A stretch of DNA of 56,901 nucleotides, from the NCBI GenBank assembly GCA_017694565.1, contig JADIMR010000038.1, positions 1-56,901 of the forward strand, written 5' to 3'. How positions within the stretch are numbered: position 1 is the first letter of the stretch; each line of letters opens with the position of its first letter. The notes under the pieces are model-generated. The model saw only the letters and a program-made list of their open reading frames with translations, made no database searches and had not been told where the DNA came from. Source of the stretch: Candidatus Enterocola intestinipullorum. Lineage in GTDB: Bacteria; Bacteroidota; Bacteroidia; Bacteroidales; Paludibacteraceae. Below, piece after piece: positions 43,500-51,973 of the stretch. Both the position numbers and the translations under genes were made by a program.

Positions 43500-44900
43500 T
43501 TGATAAGCGAATACGTTTCCAAAACAATAAGGGACAAGTTCCCGTTCGAGCCCACAAGCCAGCAAAGCGAGCTCATGGACAGGTTGTCGGAATTCCTCAC
43601 CTGCCCGCAGGACCATTGCCTTTTCATACTGAAAGGGTATGCCGGCACGGGCAAGACATCCGTAGTGGGGGCATTGGTGAAAGCCATGCGCCAAATGCGT
43701 AAAAACGTCATATTGGCAGCCCCGACCGGCAGGGCTGCCAAGGTAATGTCGGCCAAGTCCGGCCGCAAGGCGCATACGATACATAAATTGATATACCGCC
43801 GCAAAAGCAGCGACGTGTCGAGCCCGTTCGTCTTGGACTATAACAAATACAGGGACACGTTGTTTGTCGTGGACGAGGTTTCCATGCTGCCGGCCGGCGG
43901 CAGCGACAGTACGTTCGGCAGCGGCGACCTTATGGACGACTTGCTGCGATTCGTGTTTTCCGCCGACAATTGCAAGTTGCTGTTTTTGGGGGACACGGCA
44001 CAGCTGCCGCCCGTGCGTTTCGAAGAAAGTCCGGCACTCAGCCCCGGTTTCATGCGCTCTTATGGCTTGCAGGTATCCGATTATTGCCTGACGCAAGTGG
44101 TGCGGCAACGTGGCGGCAGCGGCATACTTGCCAACGCGACCATGCTCAGGGAGTGTTTGGACGAGGGAAATGCTCCGTTGTTCAAGCCGGCGGAGGACGT
44201 GGAGCTGCTGACGGGAGCGACTTTGGTCGAAGAGATAGAGCATTCGTACTCCGAGGTTGGAGAAAACGAAACGATAATAATAAGCCGGTCGAACAAACGC
44301 GCAGGTTTGTTCGCATCGGGAGTGCGGGGCATGATTTTGCAGCGTGAAGACGTGCTTGCGCGGAACGATTTGCTCATGGTGGTGAGGAACAATTACAACG
44401 CGGGAGTCGAATACGGCTTGGATTTCATAGCTAACGGGGATATAGCGCAGGTTTCGCGTTTGGGCGGCAGCATTACCCATCTCGGATTCACGTTCCGTAA
44501 AGTGTCGTTGTATTTTCCCGATTATGATACCGAAATCGATACGCTCGTATTGCAGGATGCCTTGTCTTGTGAAACGCCGTCCGCGTTGCAGGACTTGAAC
44601 AACAACCTGTACCGCGCCATAGAATCGGAAGATTACGCCATGGTAAAGTCGAAGCGCGAACGGTACAAGAAAATGAAAGAGGATGTTTTCCTTAATGCCT
44701 TGCAGGTGAAATCGGCATACGCCGTTACATGCCACAAGGCTCAGGGCGGGCAGTGGAAACATGTGTACGTCGATATGGCGGCGTTGCGCAATGCCGAGAT
44801 CGACAATTCCCTGCTCAGATACCTGTATACGGCATGTACCCGCGCCACGGAAAAACTTTTCCTCATCAATACTCCTGCGGAGTTAGTGGGTAGTGGTTAG
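43500..44900 (+). CDS. RecD-like ATP-dependent DNA helicase
   Basis: 466 residues from the TTG at 43500 (ISEYVSKTIRDKFPFEPT), the start that best fits the family; TTGs at 43482 and 43455 are alternatives and no ATG is well placed. Helicase motifs: I, LKGYAGTGKTSVVGAL; Ia, LAAPTGRAAKVMS; II, VVDEVSMLP; III, LLFLGDTAQLPPV; VI, VTCHKAQGGQWKHVYVD followed by YTACTRATEKLFL. A superfamily 1B 5'-3' helicase of the RecD2/Pif1 type, without the N-terminal domains of RecD2. Its final codons (AELVGSG, stop) run into the heptamer array, so the C-terminus may have been changed by repeat growth. Confidence 0.88.
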   Translation: MISEYVSKTIRDKFPFEPTSQQSELMDRLSEFLTCPQDHCLFILKGYAGTGKTSVVGALVKAMRQMRKNVILAAPTGRAAKVMSAKSGRKAHTIHKLIYRRKSSDVSSPFVLDYNKYRDTLFVVDEVSMLPAGGSDSTFGSGDLMDDLLRFVFSADNCKLLFLGDTAQLPPVRFEESPALSPGFMRSYGLQVSDYCLTQVVRQRGGSGILANATMLRECLDEGNAPLFKPAEDVELLTGATLVEEIEHSYSEVGENETIIISRSNKRAGLFASGVRGMILQREDVLARNDLLMVVRNNYNAGVEYGLDFIANGDIAQVSRLGGSITHLGFTFRKVSLYFPDYDTEIDTLVLQDALSCETPSALQDLNNNLYRAIESEDYAMVKSKRERYKKMKEDVFLNALQVKSAYAVTCHKAQGGQWKHVYVDMAALRNAEIDNSLLRYLYTACTRATEKLFLINTPAELVGSG

Positions 44901-44931
44901 TGGTTAGTGATTAGTGGATAGTGGTTAGTTT
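44882..44931 (+). repeat. Heptamer array overlapping the helicase stop codon
   Basis: Seven consecutive heptamer-like units (gttagtg, ggtagtg, gttagtg, gttagtg, attagtg, gatagtg, gttag). The first units encode the end of the helicase and its TAG stop. Confidence 0.9.
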
Positions 44932-44934
44932 CAG

Positions 44935-45023
44935 TTGGCATCGCCGGAGCGCAGCGTAGGCCCCGGCACACAGTGCCGGCGGCGCAGCCGTTTAATAAAA
45001 TGATAATGACCTGCGAAGCAGGT
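44935..45023 (+). repeat. Module C, copy 1
   Basis: ttggcatcgccggagcg..gcagccgtttaataaaa..gataatgacctgcgaagcaggt. Contains the hairpin ccggcac-aca-gtgccgg (44963-44979) and acctgc-gaa-gcaggt near its end. Compare 51879-51963 and 6457-6503. Confidence 0.85.
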
Positions 45024-45115
45024 TAGTGGTTAGTGATTAGTTACAGTATGCACCTCGTAGTGTTTGCACTATGTTGAAAGTAGGTTTTAGTGGAAGCACA
45101 AGGTTCAAGGAAGGT
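45022..45115 (+). repeat. Second heptamer stretch and leader before core copy 5
   Basis: ggttagtggttagtgattagttacag is followed by a leader with gcacctcgtagtg and tgcactatg, ending gcacaaggttcaaggaagg, the common entry to a core unit. Confidence 0.75.
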
Positions 45116-45174
45116 CGCCCCCTCTGGGGGCAGTAAAATCATCTTTGATGATTTTACGGGGGGATAAGACAATG
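45116..45174 (+). repeat. Core hairpin unit, copy 5
   Basis: gccccctctgggggca, perfect 11-bp palindrome gtaaaatcatc-ttt-gatgattttac (45133-45157), then ggggggataagacaatg. Confidence 0.92.
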
Positions 45175-45177
45175 AAA

Positions 45178-45209
45178 GGTATTGAGCAAAGCTCAATACC
45201 TCAATACCT
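45178..45209. repeat. Boundary palindrome at the nucleoside kinase stop
   Basis: ggtattgagc-aaa-gctcaatacc (45178-45200) is a perfect 10-bp stem directly next to the kinase stop codon. Read on the minus strand, the gene ends AGGTATTGA and the palindrome then starts with GGTATTGA again, so the arm repeats the last 8 bases of the gene. It follows the core tail gataagacaatg. Confidence 0.85.
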
Positions 45210-46859
45210 GAAACCGCTGCCGCCCAAGAACTCGCGCAGCAGCGACGTGGACGGGATGTCATAGAACGAAATGGGAGCAAACAGCCGTAGAAGTTTCAAC
45301 AAGCGGCGAGCTTCCGGATAAGCGTCCGAATCCTGCCGCACTTCCATCAATATGGGTTCGGCTTGGCGGCGTATGGCCTGCAACTCGAAAAGCAGCGACG
45401 AATTGAACATCGCATCCGCATTTTCGCTGAACGGCAATATCCATTTGTCTTCGCCGCGCCTTACGCTTCCCCATCGCAAGATGGTGTCTTCGCCCGAGTA
45501 GCTCCTGTATTTGTGGTCGCGGATGATGCGGCGCAAAATACGTATGTCTTCGGTAGGAATCCAATTATGGTCGTTTATTGAAAGCGCGGTCAATGGCGAA
45601 ACGAACACTTTGAATTTGGCTTCGTCGGGGATTGTTTTTGTCAGTTCCGGATTAAGCGCGTGTATGCCTTCGATTACGATTACCTGTCCTTCCCTTAGTT
45701 TCATCTTTACGCCTCGTGGTTCGCGCCGCCCGGTTTCGAAATTGTATATGGGCGTTTCGACTTCCTCTCCACGTGCCAATTTTTCCATCTGTTCGTAAAA
45801 GAGCGTCAAATCGAGGGAATAGAGCGATTCGAAATCGTGTTCCCCGTTTTCGTCCACCGGGGTCTTGTCCCGGTTTATGAAGTAGTTGTCCAATGACAAT
45901 GTAAGGGGAAATACTCCCGAAGCCGCCAATTGTATGCTTATGCGTTTGGAGAATGTGGTTTTGCCGGAAGATGACGGACCTGCGACCAGAATTATCTTGA
46001 TGCGCTTGTCTTTTATTATCCTGTCAGCAATCTGGACAATCTTCTTTTCGTGTAATGCCTCGGCAATTTTTATCAGGCGGTTCAGCTCTTCTTTCTTCAC
46101 CTTGTTTATGTCTGCTATGTCAGTGATGCCCATGATACGGCACCAGCTCCAATATTCCTTGAACGTCTCGAACGTCTGTTTAAGGAAGCACGGTGCTGCA
46201 AGCTCGTCGGGTTTGCCGGGCGAGGGCAGGCATAGGAAGAAACCGTCGAAATACGGTACGAGGTCGAAAATGTCCAAACACCCTGTGGAGGGGGTGAGCA
46301 GGCTTTGGTAGAAGTCTGGCAGCCCGTCCAAAGTATAATATATGGAATAATAATCTTTTACGTACCTGAGCAGGTTCGCGGTATTTTCCGCTCCTGATTC
46401 ACGGAACATTTTTTCTATTTCCACTGTCGGACGGTAAAACATCTCGAACGGCATGTCGGCGGCTACGATTTCCCTCATGCGGTTTTTTATCGCGCCGAGC
46501 GTGTCGTTGCCTATCATCTTCCCGTCTATGCTTATTTCGATGTAATAACCTGTCGATATGGGGTGTTCAACCCTTAATCTCGCGCCTGGTACTACATCGT
46601 TTACGGCCTTGTACAGCACGAAAATGAGGGAACGCACGTAAATGCGCATCCCGGACGTGCTGCCGAGGTCTATGAACTCGACGCTTTTGTTGCGGTATAC
46701 CGGGGTGGACAGACTCATGATTTTGTTGTTTACCAAGGCTCCCATAACCTTGTATTTGGTTTGTACGCCGGCCAAAATCATTATTTCTTCCAAATTCGAG
46801 CCGATGGGGACTTTTATGCGTTTCCCGTTGTTTTTGCAGATGATTTCAATCCTGTCCAT
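45201..46859 (-). CDS. Nucleoside (uridine-type) kinase with TGS-like N-terminal domain
   Basis: 552 residues from the ATG at 46859; an upstream extension of 21 codons is not supported. The N-terminal part (about 1-70) is like the TGS domain of threonyl-tRNA synthetase, followed by a region like its editing domain (GYYIEISIDG, about 115-124). The kinase domain has Walker A VAGPSSSGKTTFSKRI (about 292-302), LSLDNYFINRDKTPVDENG and EGIHALNPELT, typical of uridine kinase/phosphoribulokinase proteins. It phosphorylates a nucleoside with ATP; the base is uncertain. The fusion is widespread in Bacteroidota and Firmicutes. Its stop codon touches a mosaic palindrome. Confidence 0.88.
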   Translation of the reverse strand: MDRIEIICKNNGKRIKVPIGSNLEEIMILAGVQTKYKVMGALVNNKIMSLSTPVYRNKSVEFIDLGSTSGMRIYVRSLIFVLYKAVNDVVPGARLRVEHPISTGYYIEISIDGKMIGNDTLGAIKNRMREIVAADMPFEMFYRPTVEIEKMFRESGAENTANLLRYVKDYYSIYYTLDGLPDFYQSLLTPSTGCLDIFDLVPYFDGFFLCLPSPGKPDELAAPCFLKQTFETFKEYWSWCRIMGITDIADINKVKKEELNRLIKIAEALHEKKIVQIADRIIKDKRIKIILVAGPSSSGKTTFSKRISIQLAASGVFPLTLSLDNYFINRDKTPVDENGEHDFESLYSLDLTLFYEQMEKLARGEEVETPIYNFETGRREPRGVKMKLREGQVIVIEGIHALNPELTKTIPDEAKFKVFVSPLTALSINDHNWIPTEDIRILRRIIRDHKYRSYSGEDTILRWGSVRRGEDKWILPFSENADAMFNSSLLFELQAIRRQAEPILMEVRQDSDAYPEARRLLKLLRLFAPISFYDIPSTSLLREFLGGSGFRY

Positions 46860-47038
46860 TGCGATTGTCGTGAGAATGGTGAGACGTGTTTCAAATTTAG
46901 GAAACTTTCGGCAATTCCGCAATATTTACGTTGCGCATGGATAGGTCCGAACGGATAGTCCGTGATTCTATTAAAAATTTTAATATATGACATTGAAAAT
47001 TTCCCTAATTTTGTCGGACATCTTTGCAAATTTCTTTT

Positions 47039-48841
47039 ATGAGCTACACATTTTACGACTTTCTGGTCCTTGTGGGTTCATTGGGTTTGTTCCTTTACGG
47101 AATGAAGCTTATGAGCGAGGGCCTACAAAAGATTGCCGGAGACAAGTTGCGGGCCGTGTTGTCGGCAATGACGAGCAACCGCTTCGTGGGAATGCTTACC
47201 GGTTTGTTAATCACCACGGTCATCCAATCTTCTTCCGCAACCACGGTAATGGTGGTCAGTTTCGTCAATGCGGGGCTTCTTTCCTTGGTCCAATCGGTTT
47301 CGGTGATTATGGGTGCCAACATAGGCACGACGGTTACGGCTTGGATAATTTCCCTGCTTGGTTTCAAAGTCAGCATGTCCGTCCTTGCACTCCCCATTAT
47401 CGCATTCTCCATTCCTTTCATCTTCTCTTCCCATAACAAACGTAAATCTTTCGGCGAATTTTTGCTCGGCTTTTCCATCCTGTTCATGGGCTTGGAATAC
47501 CTTAAAAATTCAGTCCCCGACATACAAAGCAATCCCGAAATATTGGCGTTCCTTACGCAATATACTAATTACGGCTTCGGCTCCGTATTGATTTTCGTGC
47601 TGATAGGCACATTGCTTACGGTAGTGGTGCAGTCTTCTTCCGCCACTGTCGCGATTACATTGGTAATGTGCGCCAAAGGTTGGATTCCATACGAACTGGC
47701 GGTGGCAATGGTCCTCGGCGAGAACATAGGCACTACCATCACGGCCAACATAGCCGCCATTCCTGCCAACGTTTCTGCAAAAAGGGCGGCATTGTCGCAT
47801 CTGTTCTTCAATATATTCGGCGTAATATGGGTATTATGCCTGTTTTATCCGTTCACGTCGATGATAAAATACATCGTTACGGAATTCGGGCCGGGCGACC
47901 CGACGCAATTGATGGCGTTTACAAGTTCCATCGATCCGCAATTGCTTACGGCGTTCGACGACCCCAAAGCCGTCCTGTCTCCCGAACAATTGGCGTTGAA
48001 AGAACAATACGTTTCTTACCAGGTATCTACTTCGTATGCTATTTCCTTGTTTCATACGCTTTTCAACGTATGCAATACCTGTATAATGATATGGTTCGTG
48101 AACTTGTTGGCCAAGATTGTTACCAAGTGCATACCCCAAAGCAGCAAGGACGAGGAGTTCCGCTTGCGTTACATATCCACGGGAATGCTTTCCACTTCCG
48201 AATTGTCGATAGTGCAGGCAAGCAAGGAAATCAATTTGTATGCCGAACGCAGCGTAAGGATGTTCGGTATCGTCAAGCAACTTTATGACGAACCGGATAA
48301 CGAGCAGTTCGAGAAGACATTCAAGCGCATAGAGAAATACGAGGACATTTGCGACCGTATGGAAATAGAGATAGCCAATTACCTTACCCGGGTTGCGGAA
48401 GGCAAGTTGTCCGACAGCAGCAAAATCAAGGTACACGCCATGCTCCGGGTGATTTCCGAGGTAGAGAGCATTTCCGACAGTTGTTTCAACATGGCAAGGA
48501 TCATACGCCGCCGCCATGATAACAAAATAGAGTTCTCGGACGAAATCCGCAATAACATTTACGGTATGTTCGGTTTGGTGCAAAGCTCCCTTGACGAGAT
48601 GATGCGGATTGTTCCCAAGGACGGCATAGCGGAAGTGCATCATCCCGATACGACCGCTTCCTATGCCATAGAGAACGACATCAATGCCATGCGCAACGAC
48701 CTCAAAGCGAAGAATGCGGACGATTTGAACGCGCAGAAATATCCGTATCAGGTAAGTGTCAGCTATATGGATATAATAGGGGAGTGTGAAAAGATAGGCG
48801 ATTACGTGATAAACGTAGTGGAACAATACAAAGAATTGTAA
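47039..48841 (+). CDS. Na/Pi cotransporter family protein (NptA/PhoU-like fusion)
   Basis: 600 residues from the ATG at 47039. Two inverted membrane repeats carry the family hallmark: TTVIQSSSATTVM (about 65-77) and VVQSSSATVAI (about 200-210), each followed by a GANIGTT or GENIGTT motif. The C-terminal third (about 390-600) is a PhoU-like helical domain (ERSVRMFGIVKQLYDEPD, IGECEKIGDYVINVVEQY). It probably imports phosphate with sodium, or exports it, at the inner membrane. A CATCTTTG box lies at 47019-47026. Single gene with a strong terminator. Confidence 0.92.
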   Translation: MSYTFYDFLVLVGSLGLFLYGMKLMSEGLQKIAGDKLRAVLSAMTSNRFVGMLTGLLITTVIQSSSATTVMVVSFVNAGLLSLVQSVSVIMGANIGTTVTAWIISLLGFKVSMSVLALPIIAFSIPFIFSSHNKRKSFGEFLLGFSILFMGLEYLKNSVPDIQSNPEILAFLTQYTNYGFGSVLIFVLIGTLLTVVVQSSSATVAITLVMCAKGWIPYELAVAMVLGENIGTTITANIAAIPANVSAKRAALSHLFFNIFGVIWVLCLFYPFTSMIKYIVTEFGPGDPTQLMAFTSSIDPQLLTAFDDPKAVLSPEQLALKEQYVSYQVSTSYAISLFHTLFNVCNTCIMIWFVNLLAKIVTKCIPQSSKDEEFRLRYISTGMLSTSELSIVQASKEINLYAERSVRMFGIVKQLYDEPDNEQFEKTFKRIEKYEDICDRMEIEIANYLTRVAEGKLSDSSKIKVHAMLRVISEVESISDSCFNMARIIRRRHDNKIEFSDEIRNNIYGMFGLVQSSLDEMMRIVPKDGIAEVHHPDTTASYAIENDINAMRNDLKAKNADDLNAQKYPYQVSVSYMDIIGECEKIGDYVINVVEQYKEL

Positions 48842-48870
48842 TTCCCCGTAAATGACCACCTGATTAAAAA

Positions 48871-48910
48871 CGGTACAGCCGCGATTTTTTCGCGGCTGTA
48901 CCGTTTTTTT
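48871..48910 (+). terminator. Terminator of the Na/Pi cotransporter gene
   Basis: Perfect 14-bp stem cggtacagccgcga (48871-48884) with tcgcggctgtaccg (48890-48903), then seven T. Confidence 0.93.
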
Positions 48911-48940
48911 GTGCGGGGGTCGCTATGCGGCGGGGGGTAA

Positions 48941-49012
48941 AATGAATGGCGGGATACGGCCCTGTGCCTACGGCACAATGAATGGCGGGATACGGCCCTG
49001 TGCCTACGGCAC
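48941..49012 (-). repeat. Two tandem 36-bp repeats
   Basis: Two identical copies (48941-48976, 48977-49012) of a unit aatgaatggcgggatacggc + cctgtgcctacggcac. A third copy with two changes is at 49088-49123 and includes the yidD stop codon. Each unit holds gtgcc-tac-ggcac. Confidence 0.95.
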
Positions 49013-49087
49013 AATTAACAAGCCCGCAGGGCCGGCGCGGAGCGCCGCAATGCCCCGTGGGGGCCGCCGCTGAGCGGCGGGGGGTAA
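49013..49087. repeat. GC-rich hairpin cluster between the 36-bp repeats
   Basis: Small hairpins ggcgc-gga-gcgcc, ccgccgc-tga-gcggcgg and a cccc-gt-gggg block, all with short loops. ggcggggggtaaaatgaa also precedes the first tandem copy at about 48929, so a block of about 150 bp looks duplicated. Confidence 0.75.
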
Positions 49088-49098
49088 AATGAAAGGCA

Positions 49099-49135
49099 GG
49101 ATACGGCCCTGTGCCTACGGCACAGGGTCGTATCC
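49099..49135. repeat. Boundary palindrome centred on the yidD stop codon
   Basis: ggatacggccctgtgcc (49099-49115) pairs with ggcacagggtcgtatcc (49119-49135): 17 bp, one G-T mismatch, loop tac. The TAG stop of yidD is at 49115-49117 (minus strand), so the last codons form one arm and the downstream DNA is their inverted copy. Confidence 0.9.
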
Positions 49136-49354
49136 GCTGCCACCCCACGGGTGGCAGCGGCAGATTCTTTTGATGCCGAGCCACAGGCCTTTGACAGGAC
49201 CGTGTTTTTTCAAGGCCTGGACCATGTATTCGGAGCAAGTGGGAGTGTAGCGGCAAGCCGAAGGTGTGAAAGGCGATATGCAGTTGCGGTAAAAGTATAC
49301 GGGCAACAGCAATATCCATGTAAACATTCTTTTCAGGAAATCAGGCAATTTCAC
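49115..49354 (-). CDS. yidD: Membrane protein insertion efficiency factor YidD
   Basis: 79 residues with a GTG start whose bases overlap the pssA stop (GTGA). An amphipathic N-terminal helix is followed by [37 protein letters not shown] and [17 protein letters not shown], which carry the conserved cysteines and the CHPW motif. It helps YidC insert inner-membrane proteins. It lies at the end of the recX-pssA operon rather than beside rpmH/rnpA/yidC as in many bacteria. The stop codon is in the centre of a palindrome. Confidence 0.93.
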   Translation of the reverse strand: MKLPDFLKRMFTWILLLPVYFYRNCISPFTPSACRYTPTCSEYMVQALKKHGPVKGLWLGIKRICRCHPWGGSGYDPVP

Positions 49355-50073
49355 TTTGTATTCCTGTTTGTCGAGGCGAAAGAAATAGCAATGTACAGAA
49401 CCATTGTGGCGAACAGTCCGGCAAAAGCGAACAAGGCAGTAAGCACGATGGCGCACCCGGCGAAAACATATTGGGTCTTGCCCTTTTGTTTGAACGAGAA
49501 CATAGGTACGGGGCAAACCAACAGCCATGAAGTTATAAACGCATACGCCAAAAGCATGAGCATGCTCCATAATCCGAAGTGCAGCATGTCGCTGAATACC
49601 GGGGCAGGCTGCCACAAAAACGCGGCGACAGGCATGTTCGCCATTGCGCCGGTCATTATCGCGTTCGCAGGAGTAGGCATCCCTATGAAAGATACATGTT
49701 GGCGTTCGTCGTTGTTGAATTTCGCCAACCTCAAAGCCGAGAATACCGCAATCACGTATGGAATGTATGGAATGACAAAGGCCCAATCGAGCATCGCCTC
49801 CGGATAATCGCATTCTTTCAGCAATGAAGACACTATCGCCGCAGGCGCAAGTCCGAAACTTATGTCATCGGCAAGCGAATCCAGATCCTTGCCTATCGGA
49901 GAGGCGACTCCTAACTTCCTTGCTGCGAACCCGTCGAAGAAGTCGAAAACGGCTGACAGGATTATGAACAGGAATGCGGCGGTCAAGTCTCCCTCGATTG
50001 CCGAAACCACGGCTATGCAGCCTGAAAACAAGTTCAAACTTGTGATTGCGTTGGGAATGTGTTTTTTTATCAT
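49351..50073 (-). CDS. pssA: CDP-diacylglycerol--serine O-phosphatidyltransferase
   Basis: 240 residues, integral membrane protein with about six or seven helices. The CDP-alcohol phosphotransferase motif is visible as [20 protein letters not shown] followed by LDSLADD (about 43-69), with the metal-binding aspartates. It makes phosphatidylserine, the precursor of phosphatidylethanolamine, at the inner membrane. It overlaps the upstream gene by ATGA and yidD by GTGA. Confidence 0.94.
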   Translation of the reverse strand: MIKKHIPNAITSLNLFSGCIAVVSAIEGDLTAAFLFIILSAVFDFFDGFAARKLGVASPIGKDLDSLADDISFGLAPAAIVSSLLKECDYPEAMLDWAFVIPYIPYVIAVFSALRLAKFNNDERQHVSFIGMPTPANAIMTGAMANMPVAAFLWQPAPVFSDMLHFGLWSMLMLLAYAFITSWLLVCPVPMFSFKQKGKTQYVFAGCAIVLTALFAFAGLFATMVLYIAISFASTNRNTK

Positions 50074-51335
50074 GGCTCAAAATAAGCGGGTACGGGTGCG
50101 GGTGAAATCTCGAATTTGCCGGTGTTGGTAATCACGAAATATGCAGGCGGCGTTTTCAGCCTGAATGCCTTTCCTATTCCGGGATTGTCTTCCGACGAGC
50201 AAATATATTCAATTTGGGGATAGTTTGAACAGGCTGCGGAGATTTTCTCTTTGCTGTCCGACATGAAAACGAACACGAATGCGAAGTTGCGTTTCCATCT
50301 TGCTTTAAGCCTGCCTGCGAAATCCAAATCGGAAAGGCTTTCTTTCAAGCCGGAATTTGCAAAGCAAAGATAGATGTACGGCTCATGGAAGTCCGTCCAC
50401 CGTAAAGTGTCATTGGCAAGGTTTATCAAATACGGGATTCCGACGTCGTTGCCCTCGGCGGTCTTGCGGAGTTCCTGCTTCAAGGCGGCGGCAATCTTCC
50501 GTGGCCGGTCGATGCTTACGGAGTCCAAATAATTTTCACCCAAGTGCCCGTTTGCCACATTGAGAATCGCGGCAAGTTCGTACAGTTCCCGGTTTGGTTT
50601 CAGGTATTCGATAAAGCGGAAGTCCTCCAAAAGCGACGAAAACGCGGCCCAGAATGCGGGGTTTGAATATCCGGGTGTACCGGGCAGCAAAAACATGCTT
50701 ATGGCCATGTCGCGCCCCCTGTCCCCGAAGTACCGCAGCAACTGTGCATAACTGAACTTGCGGTAGTCGTTGAAATATCCGTTACCGCAATTCCTGTAAG
50801 CGGATTCGATGTCCCCGTAAAAGCGGTCGAAGTCTTCCGTAGTGCCGTAATTGAACAGAAGCCTGTTCCATAGACTGTCCAATTTGTCCTCGAACGAAGC
50901 GACCAACAAGTTGATGTCGTCATTGTCAGGATTGTCGATGCTTAGCAATATCGTTTCTGGTACGAAATACGGGTTCAGGTTTTCGCTTTCGGTCAATGGT
51001 TTGTACGGCGGCAGGTTTATCTTGTAGTTTTTATTGCTCTCGACAAAAATGCACCCTCTGTAAAATCCCAAATCGCATTTGCAAAACAGCGTGCTGTCGC
51101 AGTCGAAGGACAGTAAAAAACTGCCGTCGGCATCCACGGTGTCCGATGCAAGTTCTATAAGCCGTGGAATGATGGCATCGCTTTCGGTATAAAGCAGCAA
51201 CTCTTGTCCTGCATAATCGGGAGCCTTGCCGCTTATGGTAGCCGCTGAAAGACGGGGTGCGTTAATCCCGGCCAAAAGGCACAGTAATAAGGCCGTATGT
51301 CCTATATATTTCAAGATTCCAATTCTTTCGAGCAT
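50070..51335 (-). CDS. Secreted protein of unknown function, possibly thioredoxin-fold
   Basis: 421 residues. An N-terminal signal peptide (about 5-31, ending PRLSA) is followed by a beta-rich segment ATISGKAPDYAGQELLLYTESD like the DUF4369 domain, a long helical middle (about 140-320), and a C-terminal part FAFVFVFMSDSKEKISAACSNY with KAFRLKTPPAYFVI that resembles the end of TlpA-like thioredoxin folds. No CxxC redox motif is seen at the expected place, so if the fold is right it is not an oxidoreductase. It overlaps recX by 25 bp and pssA by 4 bp. The role is unknown. Confidence 0.7.
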   Translation of the reverse strand: MLERIGILKYIGHTALLLCLLAGINAPRLSAATISGKAPDYAGQELLLYTESDAIIPRLIELASDTVDADGSFLLSFDCDSTLFCKCDLGFYRGCIFVESNKNYKINLPPYKPLTESENLNPYFVPETILLSIDNPDNDDINLLVASFEDKLDSLWNRLLFNYGTTEDFDRFYGDIESAYRNCGNGYFNDYRKFSYAQLLRYFGDRGRDMAISMFLLPGTPGYSNPAFWAAFSSLLEDFRFIEYLKPNRELYELAAILNVANGHLGENYLDSVSIDRPRKIAAALKQELRKTAEGNDVGIPYLINLANDTLRWTDFHEPYIYLCFANSGLKESLSDLDFAGRLKARWKRNFAFVFVFMSDSKEKISAACSNYPQIEYICSSEDNPGIGKAFRLKTPPAYFVITNTGKFEISPAPVPAYFEP

Positions 51336-51769
51336 CTTTCCACCAATTGGGTTTCAAATCCTCTTGCCAAGGCAAAAGCCTTGCATTTGTCCATCTTTTT
51401 TGCCCATGCCGAATCTTTCGTCTTCGCGTGTTTGGCGGACATGAGCTTTTTCAACACAGCAGCGTATTCTTCATCGGGGACGGCATTTTCCAACGCATCG
51501 TCAATTGCCCCGGTATCGACATTTTTCATTTGCAGGGAGTATCTTATTTTTCGTTTTCCCCAGCCTTGCAAACGGATTTTGTCACGGACGTATGCGGAGG
51601 CATAACGTTTTTCATCGATGAAGCCTTCTTGCTCCAAGCGGTCTATTATTTCATCGGCAGGGGTTTCGTTTTCCCAACTGTCCAATTTCTTGCGCACGTC
51701 GTCCTTGCATCGCTCTGCCGAAGCACAGTATGTTGCCGCTTTTGAATAGAGGTCTTTATTGGAAGCCAT
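51311..51769 (-). CDS. recX: Regulatory protein RecX
   Basis: 152 residues. Three-helix repeats include AERCKDDVRKKLDSW, DEIIDRLEQEGFIDEKRYAS and YVRDKIRLQGWGKRKIRYSL, the RecX signature. It binds RecA filaments and limits recombination. recA is not in this window. It is the first gene of the operon recX-secreted protein-pssA-yidD. Confidence 0.93.
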   Translation of the reverse strand: MASNKDLYSKAATYCASAERCKDDVRKKLDSWENETPADEIIDRLEQEGFIDEKRYASAYVRDKIRLQGWGKRKIRYSLQMKNVDTGAIDDALENAVPDEEYAAVLKKLMSAKHAKTKDSAWAKKMDKCKAFALARGFETQLVERCSKELES

Positions 51770-51878
51770 TCTCAGGTGTCAGGTTACAAGTTACAGTCGG
51801 GACGCGATTTGTCGCGTCTATAGTATTGATGGTAATAATGTTTCAACAGGCATCCTATTAATGACGTGGACTTCCATT
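51770..51878. repeat. Leader-like mosaic between recX and module C
   Basis: aggtgtcaggttacaagttacag resembles the start of the 21.7-kb mosaic (aggtgccaggttacaggtgccag). A hairpin gacgcga-tttg-tcgcgtc follows. No gene. Confidence 0.65.
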
Positions 51879-51963
51879 TGGCATCGCCGGAGCGGAGCGT
51901 AGGCACCGGCACGAAGTGCTGGCGGCGAAGCTGTTTAATAAAAGGATATGTCATGCGAAGCAG
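51879..51963 (+). repeat. Module C, copy 2
   Basis: ttggcatcgccggagcggag..gcaccggcacgaagtgctgg..ctgtttaataaaa. The hairpin ccggcac-gaa-gtgctgg has a different loop and one G-T pair relative to copy 1. Confidence 0.85.
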
Positions 51964-51973
51964 GACAATGCCT

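Noticed and set aside
44882-44931. Heptamer array considered as a CRISPR array
   Set aside because: Units are contiguous 7-mers without spacers, and no cas gene is in the window.
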